Source: Straminergon stramineum
Lineage: Eukaryota; Streptophyta; Bryopsida; Hypnales; Calliergonaceae
Direction of reading: 5' to 3'
DNA: 64,000 bases
NCBI GenBank assembly: GCA_963920665.1
Contig: OY987273.1
Span: forward strand, 2,048,501 to 2,112,500
A model generated the notes under the pieces. It was given only the letters and a program-made list of their open reading frames with translations, was not told the DNA's origin and made no database searches. How positions within the stretch are numbered: the stretch's first letter is position 1; each line of letters starts with the position of its first letter. A program made the translations under genes and the position numbers. Positions 51,681 to 62,465 of the stretch are shown in pieces.

Positions 51681-52163
51681 AGCATCTCATCTAGAGATCT
51701 CCCAATAGAAATTGAATAAAAGAACATTGAAGACTACAAAGAACATCTGGAGAACTCCCGATAGACATTGAATAAATGACAATTTTGGTCAAGAAAGAGC
51801 ATCTGGAGATCTCCCAATAAAAATTATATAAAAGTCAATTTTCGACTGAAGAGATTATAAGGAGATCAACAGATAGAAATTGTATAATTAAAGATTCAGT
51901 TCAAGAAAAATCATCTAGAGATCTCTCAATAGAAATGAAATAAATGAAGAATTAGGGAAACAAAGAGCATTTGGAGATCTCCCAATAAAAATTGAATAAA
52001 GTTAGGAATAGAGCTTGGGCCATCGTTTAGAGATCTCCACATAGAAATAAAATAAATGAATGATTAGGTCAAGAATGACCATCTAGAGATCTCTTGATAA
52101 ATATAATATGAACTACATGGATGTCTGAGAAAAAATCATCAGGAGATCTATTGATAGAGTTGA
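51681..52163. repeat. Tandem array 2 (about 55-60 bp units with palindromic core)
   Basis: About nine diverged units. Each has a core like CATCTGGAGATCTCCCAATA, followed by GAAATTGAATAAA and a variable part with CAAGAAAGAG. The non-core sequence differs from arrays 1 and 3. Confidence 0.85.
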
Positions 52164-52312
52164 TTTCAAAAAATATAATTTGGTTCAAAAACAACAAAAG
52201 ATTATCACAAATTATTTAGAAAAAAAGGAATGAAATTAGATAAGCTAGAGACGATATTTATCACGAAAGATATCCATTGAAAATAGAAATACTTTGGCAA
52301 CATGAAAGGAAT

Positions 52313-52571
52313 GCTCATTAGGAGATATCCGGATAGTAATTCAAAAGATTGGAGAAGCATTACTTTATTATTTATCAGGAGATATCTGAATAGTAATTCA
52401 AATGATTAAGAAAGCATTACTTTATTTTTTATCCAGAGATATCTAGATAGTAATTCAAAAGATCAGAGAAGCATTACTTAATTTTCTATCGAGAGATATC
52501 CGGATAGTAATTCAAAAGATTAGAGAAGGATTACTTTATTTTTCATCAGAAGATCTCCCAATGATATTTAA
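52313..52571. repeat. Tandem array 3 (about 57-60 bp units with palindromic core)
   Basis: Five units, more uniform than in arrays 1 and 2. Each has ATCNGGAGATATCNGGATAG, then TAATTCAAAAGATTAGAGAA and GCATTACTTTATTTTT. The core centre here is mostly GATATC instead of GATCTC, still palindromic. The last unit reverts to AGATCTCCCAATGAT. Confidence 0.85.
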
Positions 52572-52950
52572 TGATAGAGTTTCACCAAGACATAATATGA
52601 AGCAGTCCATTTCTGAGTATTATGTAGACAAGTCTTAATCTAATGGCGATGCATGCCAATCTCCTGATAAAATATACTTTTAGAATCCTTAAGAACATTT
52701 ATTTAGAGTTTGAGCATTTTAAATTGTAGTTCATTGGAACAATAGAAAAAAAAGACATTTTATTTATAATCCGTCTAACTATCATGTGTGACACTATGCA
52801 GTGACAACACACTCACTAAATGGCCGCAAGATTACTCGCCTACAAAGCTTCTTTCATTCATTAACACTTGAGTACATACATTTAAATACAACGGTGATAA
52901 TTATCCAGGAACGGTTTTCTGATGTGATTTGAAGGTTACCGCTTGGGGCC

Positions 52951-54113
52951 TTGAATGGAAAGAATTGGCTAATGGAAATGTTTTTATTTTTCCCAAGCTG
53001 AGCTACATGGACAAGGCGCATCCAATGACTGGATTAAGTGTTCTTGAAATGCAGGGACTAGATGGTGATACTACGCTTCTTGTTGTTTAGGAGAAGGCAC
53101 CGAAATCAAACGAGTCGATAAAGTACGGCTTGATCCTAGATTACCGCACACTTAGTCTCCCAATGTGCGAGACCCTTACAAGAAAGGGACTCCTAAATAG
53201 AAGAGATGAGTCCTATTTTGGACTTCGGACAAAATGAAAATAGAATGGGACATTGTTGACAAGGAGAGGGGATTGGCAAATCCAACAATACTAGAACCTT
53301 CTCCCACTACTCCAAAGCCATCTCCAAAGAAGAAAGGAAAGAAGCAAAAATCCATCCTTAGAGCACCAAGAGATGACATTGAGGTTGATAGCGATAGCAA
53401 TGCTAAGAAGACCAAAGCTACTCCGTTAACTATTCACAGAGCCATGAATATGATAGAAAATGAGGTGAAGAAGCTAAAGCCGCAGGAGATGAAGGTGATG
53501 AATAAATTATACAAAGACGTCTTCATGCCAATGTATAGATGGGGGCAAAAAGCCATTGGCTAACAAATTTGGAGACCTGTAGCAAGTGCACTACAAGTTT
53601 TTGATCAGAGCTCTTCTTGGAAGACTCACGTACAGGGGAATTGAATAGAGTCGACTCACTGGAATTAAAAATTGAATTTGCGTTGATGCCGATTATCAAT
53701 CAGGGTATAGATACATCAATCTTCTACCATTGAAGTGTGGACCATACAGTGTTGATGGGATAGTTGAGTACTAGAATAGTCAACCAAAGTTGGAAAGCTT
53801 GACCAAAAAATCTCAGTACTATATCATTGGCAAGAAGCATACTATTGAGGCCCACAAGAAATTGATTGAGGATGGGGAAATCCCTAAGTGTGACAAAAAG
53901 GAAGCATCATGGCTCCACATTATACCAATATGGAAACCCTTTTCTAAGTCCATTGAAATCTTACACCTCTCCAAAGCACTAAACCAAAACATCACTAGTG
54001 AGCAAAAAGAGTAGAGCTTCAAGAAACAACTACTACATGCTCATATAAAGTGGAGGGATATAAGAAGCCTTCAACCATCCTATGGTGGAAGAGGGCATTC
54101 ATTGGACTATTTG
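52951..54113 (+). pseudogene. Large unknown-family gene, first recognised exon(s) (broken)
   Basis: Plus-strand coding sequence can be followed from about 52951: ELANGNVFIFPKLSYMDKAH and YGLILDYRTLSLPMCE. After a frame change come KERGLANPTILEPSPTTPKP and a Lys/Ser-rich basic stretch with SPKKKGKKQKS (possible nuclear localisation), IHRAMNMIENEVKKLKPQEM and RWGQKAIG. After a frameshift near 53570 come LLGRLTYRGIE, YYIIGKKHTIEAHKKLIEDG (53815-53875) and HIKWRDIRSLQPS, ending at a donor GTGAGT at 54114. The paralogue at 29.9-31.8 kb confirms the frame order. Most stops are TAG. Function unknown; the YIIG.KHT.EA.K.L segment weakly recalls a ParB-type fold, which is only a suggestion. The true start lies at or before 52951. 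Confidence 0.65.
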
Positions 54114-54346
54114 GTGAGTATATCTTATATTATTGTCATTCATTCTAGGCGTTTTCATTCATGCCTAGATGCCATCAAGAGATTTCCTGATGCTACCCTA
54201 AACCATAGAGAGCATAGTTATCAATAGGAGATCTCTTGATGATCAACTTTTCATTTTTATTAGTCTTCTCTTATACTACGATGGGATTGCAACTATTTCT
54301 TAAAATACATCATTGTTTGACAATTCATTTTATTCATCATATATAG
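54114..54346 (+). other. Intron with two palindrome copies
   Basis: GTGAGTAT to TATATAG. It restores agreement with the paralogue on the minus strand at 31-30 kb, which has a donor at the same codon. Palindromes lie at 54173-54192 (CATCAAGAGATTTCCTGATG) and 54221-54241 (core ATAGGAGATCTCTTGATG). Confidence 0.65.
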
Positions 54347-54997
54347 GCCTTTTATCCGGTGCCGTTGACAATCTTTATTGGTGTGAGGGGCAATGATAAC
54401 CCAGATTTGAGACTTCCACTCATGTTCCTTGAGAATGATTTAGACGTACAACGTTGGATTAAAATTGAGGAGGATTTCCTCGCCTTTAAGCTTCTTGATG
54501 GTACTACGGTCGACTTAAAAGCCAAACGGAAACCATTCGCTCAATCGGACTTCAATCCACTTTACGAACTCCACACAGAAGACATTAACTATCTTGCGAA
54601 CCTTGTAGAGAAAGAGAAAGTATGCATGAAAAACACAAAGGCCCAGGCAGACATTATAGAGAGGCCAGTAATCCCTCTCATTGTTGCAGGAGGGCAGGAA
54701 AAGAAGATTAGGGCTATGAAAAATGAGATCATGTGCCACTACAGACAACATCCACTTCCGAGCAAGAAACCTGAGTACATCCCTTATATTACTGAATAGT
54801 TGGATGAATTTGTAGTAGAGAAAAAAATCACGCGTAAGTAGGTTGAATTTTAGGTAGATAAGAGCATGTCCACTAAGCTTGGAAAGGAATGGTTAATGGG
54901 ACGGATGAGGCCCCTTAACAAAACCTTCGACCCACAGGCTTGTCCAGCCTTGGTGAAAGGGATATGGAATTCATTTATGAATGCCCATGTAGAAGAG
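54347..54997 (+). pseudogene. Large unknown-family gene, second exon, 5' part before LTR B
   Basis: Reads VPLTIFIGVRGNDNP, PLMFLENDLDVQRWIKIEED, LYELHTEDINYLANLVEKEK and HYRQHPLPSKKPEYIPY. After TAG stops it continues MGRMRPLNKTFDPQACP and NAHVEEIV up to the insertion point of LTR B. The 31 kb paralogue has RPLNKTF and NANFEIVVGEA in the same order. An open frame of 146 codons (54359-54799) is the best preserved part. No catalytic motif is recognised. Stops near 54797, 54839 and 54851 are TAG. Confidence 0.65.
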
Positions 54998-55002
54998 ATT
55001 GT
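54998..55002. repeat. Target-site duplication of solo LTR B, left (ATTGT)
   Basis: ATTGT before the element; repeated at 59058-59062. Confidence 0.85.
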
Positions 55003-58000
55003 TGTGAGAGCCAAATTACCCACCTTTGGTAATTCGCGAACAGAACTAGGTTCTAGGTTTTGACTAAGTGAATCCTACCTTTGGGTGTATAAATGTGGTC
55101 CACTATGCCTTCCAAGCAATGGATCTTTTTACTAAGTGCCTAAGTGACCCCCAATTGCAAGATTCGCTTAAACTACTTCCAATGTTTTGGGCTGACCGGA
55201 TGGAGGGCCTGCTGGATGATTTGGATAGGACCCACCCTAGGGCGGAACAATCCTAGGAATCCTCTAGTTTATCTCGTGCCATTTCTAAAAATATAAGGCT
55301 CGACCCTATCCGACCTTCGTAGCCAAAGTTATGGGTAGATGAAGTTTGACTGCTATTGGATTCCTCAAACTTCAAACACCTAGTTCCCCAATCCAGAAAG
55401 ATCTGAATTTTGGGGGATGGTTCACAAGGATTGACCCTACCTAGATCATGAATTGGACCCTGATCGGGGATTTCTATTGAATTTTCATCCAAGCCTTACC
55501 CAAACTTCATTTGCTAATTTCTCCTAACCTACAACTCGGAATTGACTTTTCTCTTCGGCCCTAGATCCTAGTAGGGAGCCTCCTCCTAATGTATTTATTT
55601 CCCTGTCAAACTCGGAGTTTAGCTATTCTTCATCCCATTTGATCGTAAACTTCATTTGGCAATAACTTTCTCACTTTCCACCCGATTTGGGCGTGCTTTA
55701 GGGTTTGGGAAAGTCATGGCTTTCTTCTCTAAGCTTATGTCTCTAGAAATGACTTGACCTACGGTCCTAAGGGTCTAACCTAGGGGTAGGCCTCAACTCA
55801 AGCTACTAAATTCTAGTTAGAGCCCTAGGGAGGGGTTGGAAAGGGTTAATTCATACCTCAGAACTTGTGTCGTTGTTCACACCCACCGGAAGCTCTACCT
55901 CCTCTGCTAAGAACTTCCATGCCATGAGACAACAAACCACCGTTCTAATCATGAAATAAATTGGTACAAGGATTTAATTGTTGATTTTCCTCCTATTTCT
56001 TTCCTCCTCCCTTCTTTTCTTTCCTTCCACACTCTGAGGTGGCCCAACTAACCCCCGATCTTCCTACTAAGCTAATCTTAAGTACACGTCATCCCTCCTT
56101 CCAAGTTGAGCTACTTCTTACGTCCTACTCTTATATCTCACACTTAATTTTAGGGTGATTACTTACTTCTAATCTAAGGGCCTAAGTAAGTCTTGAGGAT
56201 TTCCCCTCCTATCTTATCTACCACCACCCCTATCCTTCAAATTACTCTCCTCCTCTTCAATCTTCTTCCATTCTTTCGGCCTTGCTTGTTGTTTCGGTGT
56301 TGTTTTACGAGAGACGGGGAGTTGGTTTCCTACCCTAGTGGTTGATTAGTGCAGCTAGGTGCTCTAGTTAATCCTCCCTTTTTCCTTTGATTAGTGTACT
56401 CTGCTTTGTCCCTCCTAGGTAGTCCTCCCCTGGTCGTTGGACTCTCCTTCTCTTCTCCCCACTCCCTAGACTTCTCTCCCCTTGGCTCTGGACCTCTCTC
56501 CAGATGGTCAATTACAGAACCCCAGCGATGGCCAGCCTAATGGTCAAATACGGGACCCCAGATGGGCCAACCCGATGGTCAATTACTAGATCCAGTAGTG
56601 GCCAACCTATTGGTTAATTATAGGACCCTAGGTGGCCAATCCAATGGTCAATGACGGGGCCTCCATGAATGCAGGCCCAATGGTCAATTATAGGACCTAG
56701 CAATAGCGAGCCTGTTGGTTAATTATGGGACCTTAGATGGCCAATCCAATGGTTAATGACGGGGCCCCCGTGGGTGCTGGCCAGATGGTCAATTACGGGA
56801 CCCTAGCAATGGGACAACCCGATGGTTGATCACAAGACCCCTCCCATGCCTAGTGGCCTGATGCCTGGCCCTGGCTGCCCTCACCCGGATATTGGATTTG
56901 GGGTGCTAGGCTACAAGGGTGTTCGTCTCCTTTCCCTAGGATAACTTCAAAAACAAGGGGGGATTATTGAAGGGCAGCGTTATTGCTAGTTGCTGATGGG
57001 CTAGGCTTGTTTAGGCAAAGGCTTGTCTAATTACCCCCTATGCTAACCTCAACTTCTAGTTCCTATTTTTGGGGCCTAAACCTTAGTTTGTCCCCCTCGC
57101 ATTTTGGGAACTAAACCTTATGGAGATAGGGACCATGTGGTCTCACAGTTCTCTTGGGAGGTGGTTTTGAAGCATTGCTAATACTTTTTATCCCGAGGGG
57201 GGTTCAAAGCTTTGCCATTCCTCTCCTATCTCATACATCTTGAGGATTCTTTTTACCCTACGGTTTAAAACTTCGCCGTATGGGCGGGACCCACTACCCT
57301 AACACCCTCGTGCCTCTCAACCAAAGAATAACACATCATCATTAGGGACAAGGATAAAGACAAAGAAATGACCTTGGACACTCAAAGGCCAACAACACGG
57401 ATTAGTAACATCAATAACATGAACTAAAAGCCCCCCAAAGCAGCATCACCACTCACATGGGGGGTTGCTCTAGGGTTAGTACACGACACAACAAGGTGAA
57501 TGAGCAAAAAAGTCTTTCAAAGGTAAGCACCTACAACTCTAGCAACCTCAAAAGTTAGTAAAAGCTTCCAAGCTCAAGCTTGGAAGAGTTAGTACCACGC
57601 TCAATCAAAAGAGAAGGCAAGAGACCCATGAACAACCTCACAAGCTCGAACAACAACAACAATGGCGAAAAGTGCCCAAAAAAACACCGTTGCAAGGCTT
57701 GTGGCTAAAATGCCACAATTCCAACATCAATTGGATCCCAACGGACTCAATTATACAAAAAGGGGGTTGTAAGAGAGGAGAAGGGGTACCCTTTTATGCT
57801 TATTCTTGGGCAACCACCTCTTCTCATTCATCTAAGTTAACCTTATCTTCTTGGATTTTCATCCAAAACTCAAGGCTTTCATTCTATGTTGGCCTACTAA
57901 GCTAACTTTTGGAGATTAACTTTGAATGGCAAACGGATTGGGCCATTGGCTTCAAAAGTCCGTTTTTAGTCCATGAGAAATCCCCTACCCTTTTTCTATC

Positions 58001-59057
58001 TTCATCATCACAACGAAACCTAGCGCTAATTTAATGCCAAAAATCGGTGAAAATCCCAACTTTGGGGGGTTGACTTTTCTAGCAAAAGTAACTAGCTTAG
58101 GCTCCTAAGTAGGTACGGGGAGTGAGAAAAGACCTATCTTGGGCTCCATTCCACTTCCATATACTCTTGCTCCACCGGTCAAACTCGCCATGGACTTTAA
58201 TTTCTATTAATTGTCAGGGAATGTTGTAGATTCGGGTACTACTGACTATTGGAATGTCATGAAACTTGTCAGGGCAGCTTATTAACATAAATGAATCTAT
58301 GGAAATTTTTAGTGGGAATTTACCGCCACCTGGGGAATTTCTAGGAATTTCCCATCATAGGTTTGGGTAGTTGACCATCCGGAAAGACATCTTTTGACTA
58401 TCAAAACATTCCAAAACTTTTCGTGGAACCTCGCATGGGATCCCACAACACATGTGTAGGCTCATACTTTTACTCTACACATCGGCTCAAGGGGGAAAAA
58501 TTCCACCCCCTCATTTATTTATAGGTGGCTAGGGAATCTTTTGCACCAGGGGGATCTTAGCAAACCGACTTCAACATTGGTTCCTGGGCATGGGATTATC
58601 TCCAAACCACCCTCTTTGGACCTTAGATTCCTCCAAGGTCCCATCTTGGTATTTTCGACATTTGCAAGCCAACGATTTGGGGTTTTGCTATTTCATCGGT
58701 GGAATGAGGAAACTAGAACCTATCTATGGGAATTGATTCTTATGCCTTACCGGGTTCCCTCAACCAAATCTAGCATAGAGATGTCCGTTCCATGTGGGGT
58801 TTTGAGCCTAATACGCCCATCATTCATAATTGACCAATTTGTCACGATTAGTTGGGTTCTAACCTATTTACAACTTGCGGTTGGGCCTTTCTAGCTACAA
58901 CATTCTCAAACTAGACCAAATACTATAGTGGAATGTGACATTCCTATTTTGGTTCTACACTCTTTTTAGGGTTTTTTTTGTTTAATAAAATGCAATTAAA
59001 ATGACAAAATACAAAGAAAGAAAGAGTGAGCCCTTGGTGAGGAATTAGGGGCTTACA
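55003..59057 (-). mobile_element. Solo-LTR-like element B (4.06 kb)
   Basis: Reverse-oriented relative of element A. On the plus strand it begins TGTGAGAGCC and ends GGGGCTTACA. The flanking ATTGT duplication is exact. It matches A over most of its length, including the region around the TATA-like box. It differs by a tandem array at 56510-56830 that A lacks and by fewer 60-bp units at 57180-57290. It interrupts the coding sequence of the large gene; removing it and one ATTGT keeps the reading frame. Short open frames inside (57672-57905, 58541-58894) are not treated as genes. No internal retrotransposon genes. Confidence 0.85.
56510..56830. repeat. Tandem array inside LTR B (about 35-40 bp units)
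   Basis: Eight or more units of the form CCNATGGTCAATTACGGGAC followed by CCTAGNNATGGCCA. Not present in LTR A, so it expanded after the two copies diverged, or was lost from A. Confidence 0.8.
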
Positions 59058-59062
59058 ATTGT
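59058..59062. repeat. Target-site duplication of solo LTR B, right (ATTGT)
   Basis: Second copy of the ATTGT at 54998-55002. Confidence 0.85.
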
Positions 59063-60114
59063 CGTGCCGGCCATTGCAAATGAATTCGAGAAGGACTACC
59101 TCTACAAGATCATGGATGATCAATATTGGGACATTAGTAGTCTTCTTACAGACGAGGCTATAAAATCATGGCGTGGCGACGGGAAGACACATATGTATTT
59201 GTGGTTTCTCTTTGACATCACTACCGCTGAACCATAGGCCACTAGGCTTGAGCAAGATAAATTGACGAGACTATTCAATGCCATCGAGTACAGAGATCTT
59301 AGTCGAAAACTAGTGAGAGCCCGATCACCAACAATTCTCATAACTAACAGTCAAGGGTTTCACAACGTGCTCTCTCACTTGTAGAGACAGAAGGAGACCA
59401 ATGCAAAAGTTTGGGACTGGTATGTCATTAACTACCTTCCCAACAAGAGGGACAGCTTTCCCGCACCAATTGTAGGAACTCATTATAATGTGTTCTTTAT
59501 CTTCTTTTTCGCATGGGACAATGAATAGGGTTCTCACAGTTGCTTCATCAACTTCTTCACAAGAGTGAAGAAGAAGATTCAAATCGTCTACCGAGCCCAA
59601 GATATAGAAGAAGTCGACGTCTGCTTTAGGCGACGTCCAATGCCTTAGTTCTCGATTGCCTCTACATTAGATATATTTGTCAATCACATTATTCAAGACT
59701 TGGTGATCATTAATGTGAACGACGGCCCGGAGTTCACTTAGCTTGGCGTGGTATACTCCACAACTATACACCTTTTAGTGATTTCCATGAATTTCTTCAC
59801 CTCATTATTTTGAGCTGCACTAACTACTACTTGTCAATATTTGGCAATACAGCAATATGAAGGTTCTTGAGATTGTTGGGTCCTCAGAGGCTCAATTGAA
59901 AGCAATAACGGTGGCCAGACAAATTTGGGACTAGTTCCATAGCCAACGTCTTTCTAGAGTTGACAAGAACGAGGAGGTCGTGCTTGAAGAGGTGCAGGAG
60001 CTTGAACGAGATTTTGACAAGAAGAGCGCATGTAGTGATGAGATTGAGGAGGATGAAAAAGATCGTTACTCTTCAACAAGCGAGGGTACCAAGAACCCCT
60101 ATGTTCTTCTAGAG
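59063..60114 (+). pseudogene. Large unknown-family gene, part after LTR B
   Basis: Continues directly from 54997: VPAIANEFEKDYLYKIMDDQ, YWDISSLLTDEAIKSW, LTRLFNAIEYRDLSRKLVRA, DWYVINYLPNKRDSFPAP and VDVCFRRRPM. A register change follows after about 59800. The last part reads VLEIVGSSEAQLKAITVARQ, then the acidic EEVQELERDFDKKSACSDE and SSTSEGTKNPY, ending at a donor. Of the six stops before the register change, five are TAG and one is TGA. No domain recognised; the C-terminal acidic region is typical of a linker. Confidence 0.6.
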
Positions 60115-60212
60115 GTTTGATAGCTAGCCTTCTATTGGGAGATTTCTAGATGCATGTTCATCGGGAGATTTCCGTATGATTGTTGTTAACTTTTTTTTGC
60201 TACTCCTCGTAG
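60115..60212 (+). other. Short intron with two palindrome copies
   Basis: GAG|GTTTGA to CTCGTAG|GAAATG (98 bp). Palindromes lie at 60133-60152 (TATTGGGAGATTTCTAGATG) and about 60159-60178 (CATCGGGAGATTTCCGTATG), filling much of the intron. Confidence 0.55.
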
Positions 60213-61020
60213 GAAATGTCTCTAGAGTCGGAGTTGCCTCCAAAGAAATTGAAGAATCCCACTTCAACTCCGATGAAGCCTAGAAGATTAGGTAGTTCAT
60301 TTTCGAAGGTGCAGTCGATAGAGTGCGACAAAGTATTGTCTCCTAATTCTATAAAGTTTAGGTCACCTACAACTCGTAATGTTGAGGCCAGTGATGCAGC
60401 AACCATTCTAATGTCTTGTTCTACAGGAGTTGCAACTATTCAAAATGTTGAATTTAGTTGCCTGAGAGTATTAGAGGAAGGTGAGACTCCAAGGCCTAAG
60501 GAGGCTGATACTAGATTAGATTCTATCTCCTTTGACTTGCACCAAGAGTTGACTCATTTCGATTCAACATGTGTTTCATTGGAAGATCTACGGATAACTA
60601 TTGATCCGATTGTCAATCCTCTTGATGACATGACAGATACTATTCGGGAGGATACTGTAATGGATTTGAATCAAATGAATCTTGAGGTAGGCATATTGAA
60701 GGTTAACCCAATGATAGCTATGCCTTACATTGGATTTTGTGATGTAGAGAGGGTCTTAATCAAGGATAGGTTTAAGTATCTTATTCAATTCCCAAGTTTG
60801 ATTGATGAGGATAAATGTTGTGTTTCCACTAAATCGTCCTAGTTTATAAAGGCTATATAGGAGGCGTTCAATTTTCTTTACCAAGACATTTTTGATATCA
60901 CCCTTGACCATGGTATGTAGGCACAAGAGGGGGAGGAGTTGGGAGAGGGGGCCCACGTGCCAATGAAGGGCAACGAAGTTGAGCGGAGGGAGACTATAGA
61001 AAAGGACAACATAGGTGCTT
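60213..61020 (+). pseudogene. Large unknown-family gene, exon with 208-codon open frame
   Basis: An open frame at 60216-60842 begins MSLESELPPKKLKNPTSTP and stays open for 208 codons. It is Ser/Thr- and Asp/Glu-rich, with EFSCLRVLEEGETPRPKE, DSISFDLHQELTHFDST and a more ordered end (MIAMPYIGFCDVERVLIKDR). After a TAG it goes on FIKAI, TAG, EAFNFLYQDIFDITLDHG to about 61020. It looks like a disordered linker region. It may be an internal exon of the 53 kb gene, because it follows an intron in phase with YVLLE; an independent start at 60216 is also possible. Confidence 0.5.
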
Positions 61021-61115
61021 GAGGTGACTATCTAGATTTTTTTTAAATATTCAATTTTAGGTTACCAAATTGAATAGACTTGTGATTGATATCATTTTCG
61101 TTATGTTGGCTGCAG

Positions 61116-61770
61116 ATTGTAATCATTTGTAGTCGACGCTACCAAGGACACGGAAAGAGGTACCTCAACAAAAGTATATTGTGGTTCTAGACTTAAATGG
61201 AGTTCTTGTTCACCGGACTTATAACCGTAGTAAAGTCCATGTTCAACATCAACCAAGTGTTATGACATTTTTGAATTGGTTGGGAAGGCAGACATTGCAT
61301 TCTGGAGCAATGTAACGACCTAAAATGTGGAGTTGTTGTTAAACAATGTCCTAGAGGATGCCTCGTTTGGTCTGAAAGACGTTATTTGTCTAACTCAGCA
61401 CACGCACACAAAGTCCATGTATAGAGCCCCAACCACACCAAATAAACCGTTCTTGTTGAAGGATCTCATGGTTCTTGCATGCTTTGCTGGATTGTCTTCT
61501 TTAGAAAGCATTCTTCTCATTGACAATAGTCTAGTTAAGAACCTATTGAATGATCCTCACAACGTTGTGTTTCTAAAATCATTTTATGGTAATCTAAGTG
61601 ACAATTACCTTAAAAGGCATTTGATGCCTTGGCTTAATGGTCTTTTCAAGTCAAATGAAGTTGTACCAGTATATGTGAAGAATAATCCACTTGTTGGGGG
61701 ACAGAGTCCAATGGACTCGTTGTCTAGTATGGGCTTTTTAATTTTGAAGGGAACCATGATACAATAGTTC
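61116..61770 (+). pseudogene. FCP1/NIF-like HAD phosphatase domain (broken)
   Basis: After a probable acceptor (TGCAG at 61111-61115) the frame reads KYIVVLDLNGVLVHRTYN, the HAD/FCP1 motif I in the plant-type form DLNGVL (the usual FCP1 form is DLDxT). A frameshift near 61290 leads to ADIAFWSNVTT (motif II region, WS), a TAA at 61312-61314, then the open frame 61327-61767 with KPFLLKDLMVLACFAG, ESILLIDNSLVKNLLNDPHN (motif III region; one Asp replaced by Asn compared with the common LLIDDSPYK) and LMPWLNGLFKSNEVVPVYV. Known FCP1-type enzymes dephosphorylate RNA polymerase II tails or other phosphoproteins; activity here is doubtful. It is the last recognisable part of the 53 kb gene or a separate neighbour. 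Confidence 0.65.
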
Positions 61771-61787
61771 TTACTTGCGTGAGGCTT

Positions 61788-61807
61788 CATCGGGAGATCT
61801 CCAGTTG
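61788..61807. repeat. GAGATCTC palindrome, single copy
   Basis: CATCGGGAGATCTCCAGTTG, 20 bp past the end of the FCP1-like frame. Confidence 0.75.
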
Positions 61808-62400
61808 CTAGACACCATGGTCATGGAGTATCAATACAGATAATGTTTCGAAGTACACATTGTAAATGTTTTTGTAAATCTAGTTGTAAATTGTAGAACA
61901 AACTTTCTTGTAAATTAATAACATCTTAGGATCCCAAACATTATTGACTATGGCGCTTTTGGGTGCCCATACTTTCAAATAAATCATTGTAAATGTTCAT
62001 TCGATATATTTTTTGTAAATGAATGTATATTTACACCCTTTGTGAACTATATGTGATCTTTGGTCCTTGGCTTCATATCCCTCGTTTTGAGTTGCCATCC
62101 AAAGATTTCACAACAATTCATTTTGCGTATTCTACATTTCTCCAGTTTTACATTCTCATGCTCAATGACAATTGTACTAACAATGAATGAATAGTTCTTA
62201 TACTTGGTGTATGCGTTGGGATATATTAGCCACAATCTAGTTGTTTGTAGCACTTTCCTTGCACGGCTTTGGAAGTGAGAAATTTCTAGAATCATGGTAT
62301 AGTTTGTTTTGTGAAATTTTCTGGAAAAACTTCAAATATAAATGCTAAATCTTTTTTACTAAGACACTATATGTTTGGCAACATTTTCTTTGAAATCTAT
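61808..62400. other. Spacer between the two FCP1-like fragments
   Basis: AT-rich, no gene. The minus-strand frame at 62047-62295 has no domain support. Confidence 0.4.
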
Positions 62401-62402
62401 TT

Positions 62403-62424
62403 CTATTAGGAGATCTCTCGTTGT
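62403..62424. repeat. GAGATCTC palindrome, single copy
   Basis: Contains ATTAGGAGATCTCTCGTTGT, just upstream of the second FCP1-like fragment. Confidence 0.6.
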
Positions 62425-62465
62425 TTGGAGGTTCTCCTCTCTCTCAAAAATTCTTATATGCGTTG

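Noticed and set aside
40621..52571. CRISPR-like array (short palindromic repeats separated by spacers)
   Set aside because: Repeat units are diverged, spacers within each array are themselves similar, the DNA is eukaryotic in character, and there are no cas genes.
52951..61770. Nuclear genetic code with TAG read as glutamine
   Set aside because: Attractive given the TAG bias, but CAG codons persist, frameshifts are frequent and TGA/TAA stops also occur; decay of methylated copies explains it more simply. Kept as an alternative to test.
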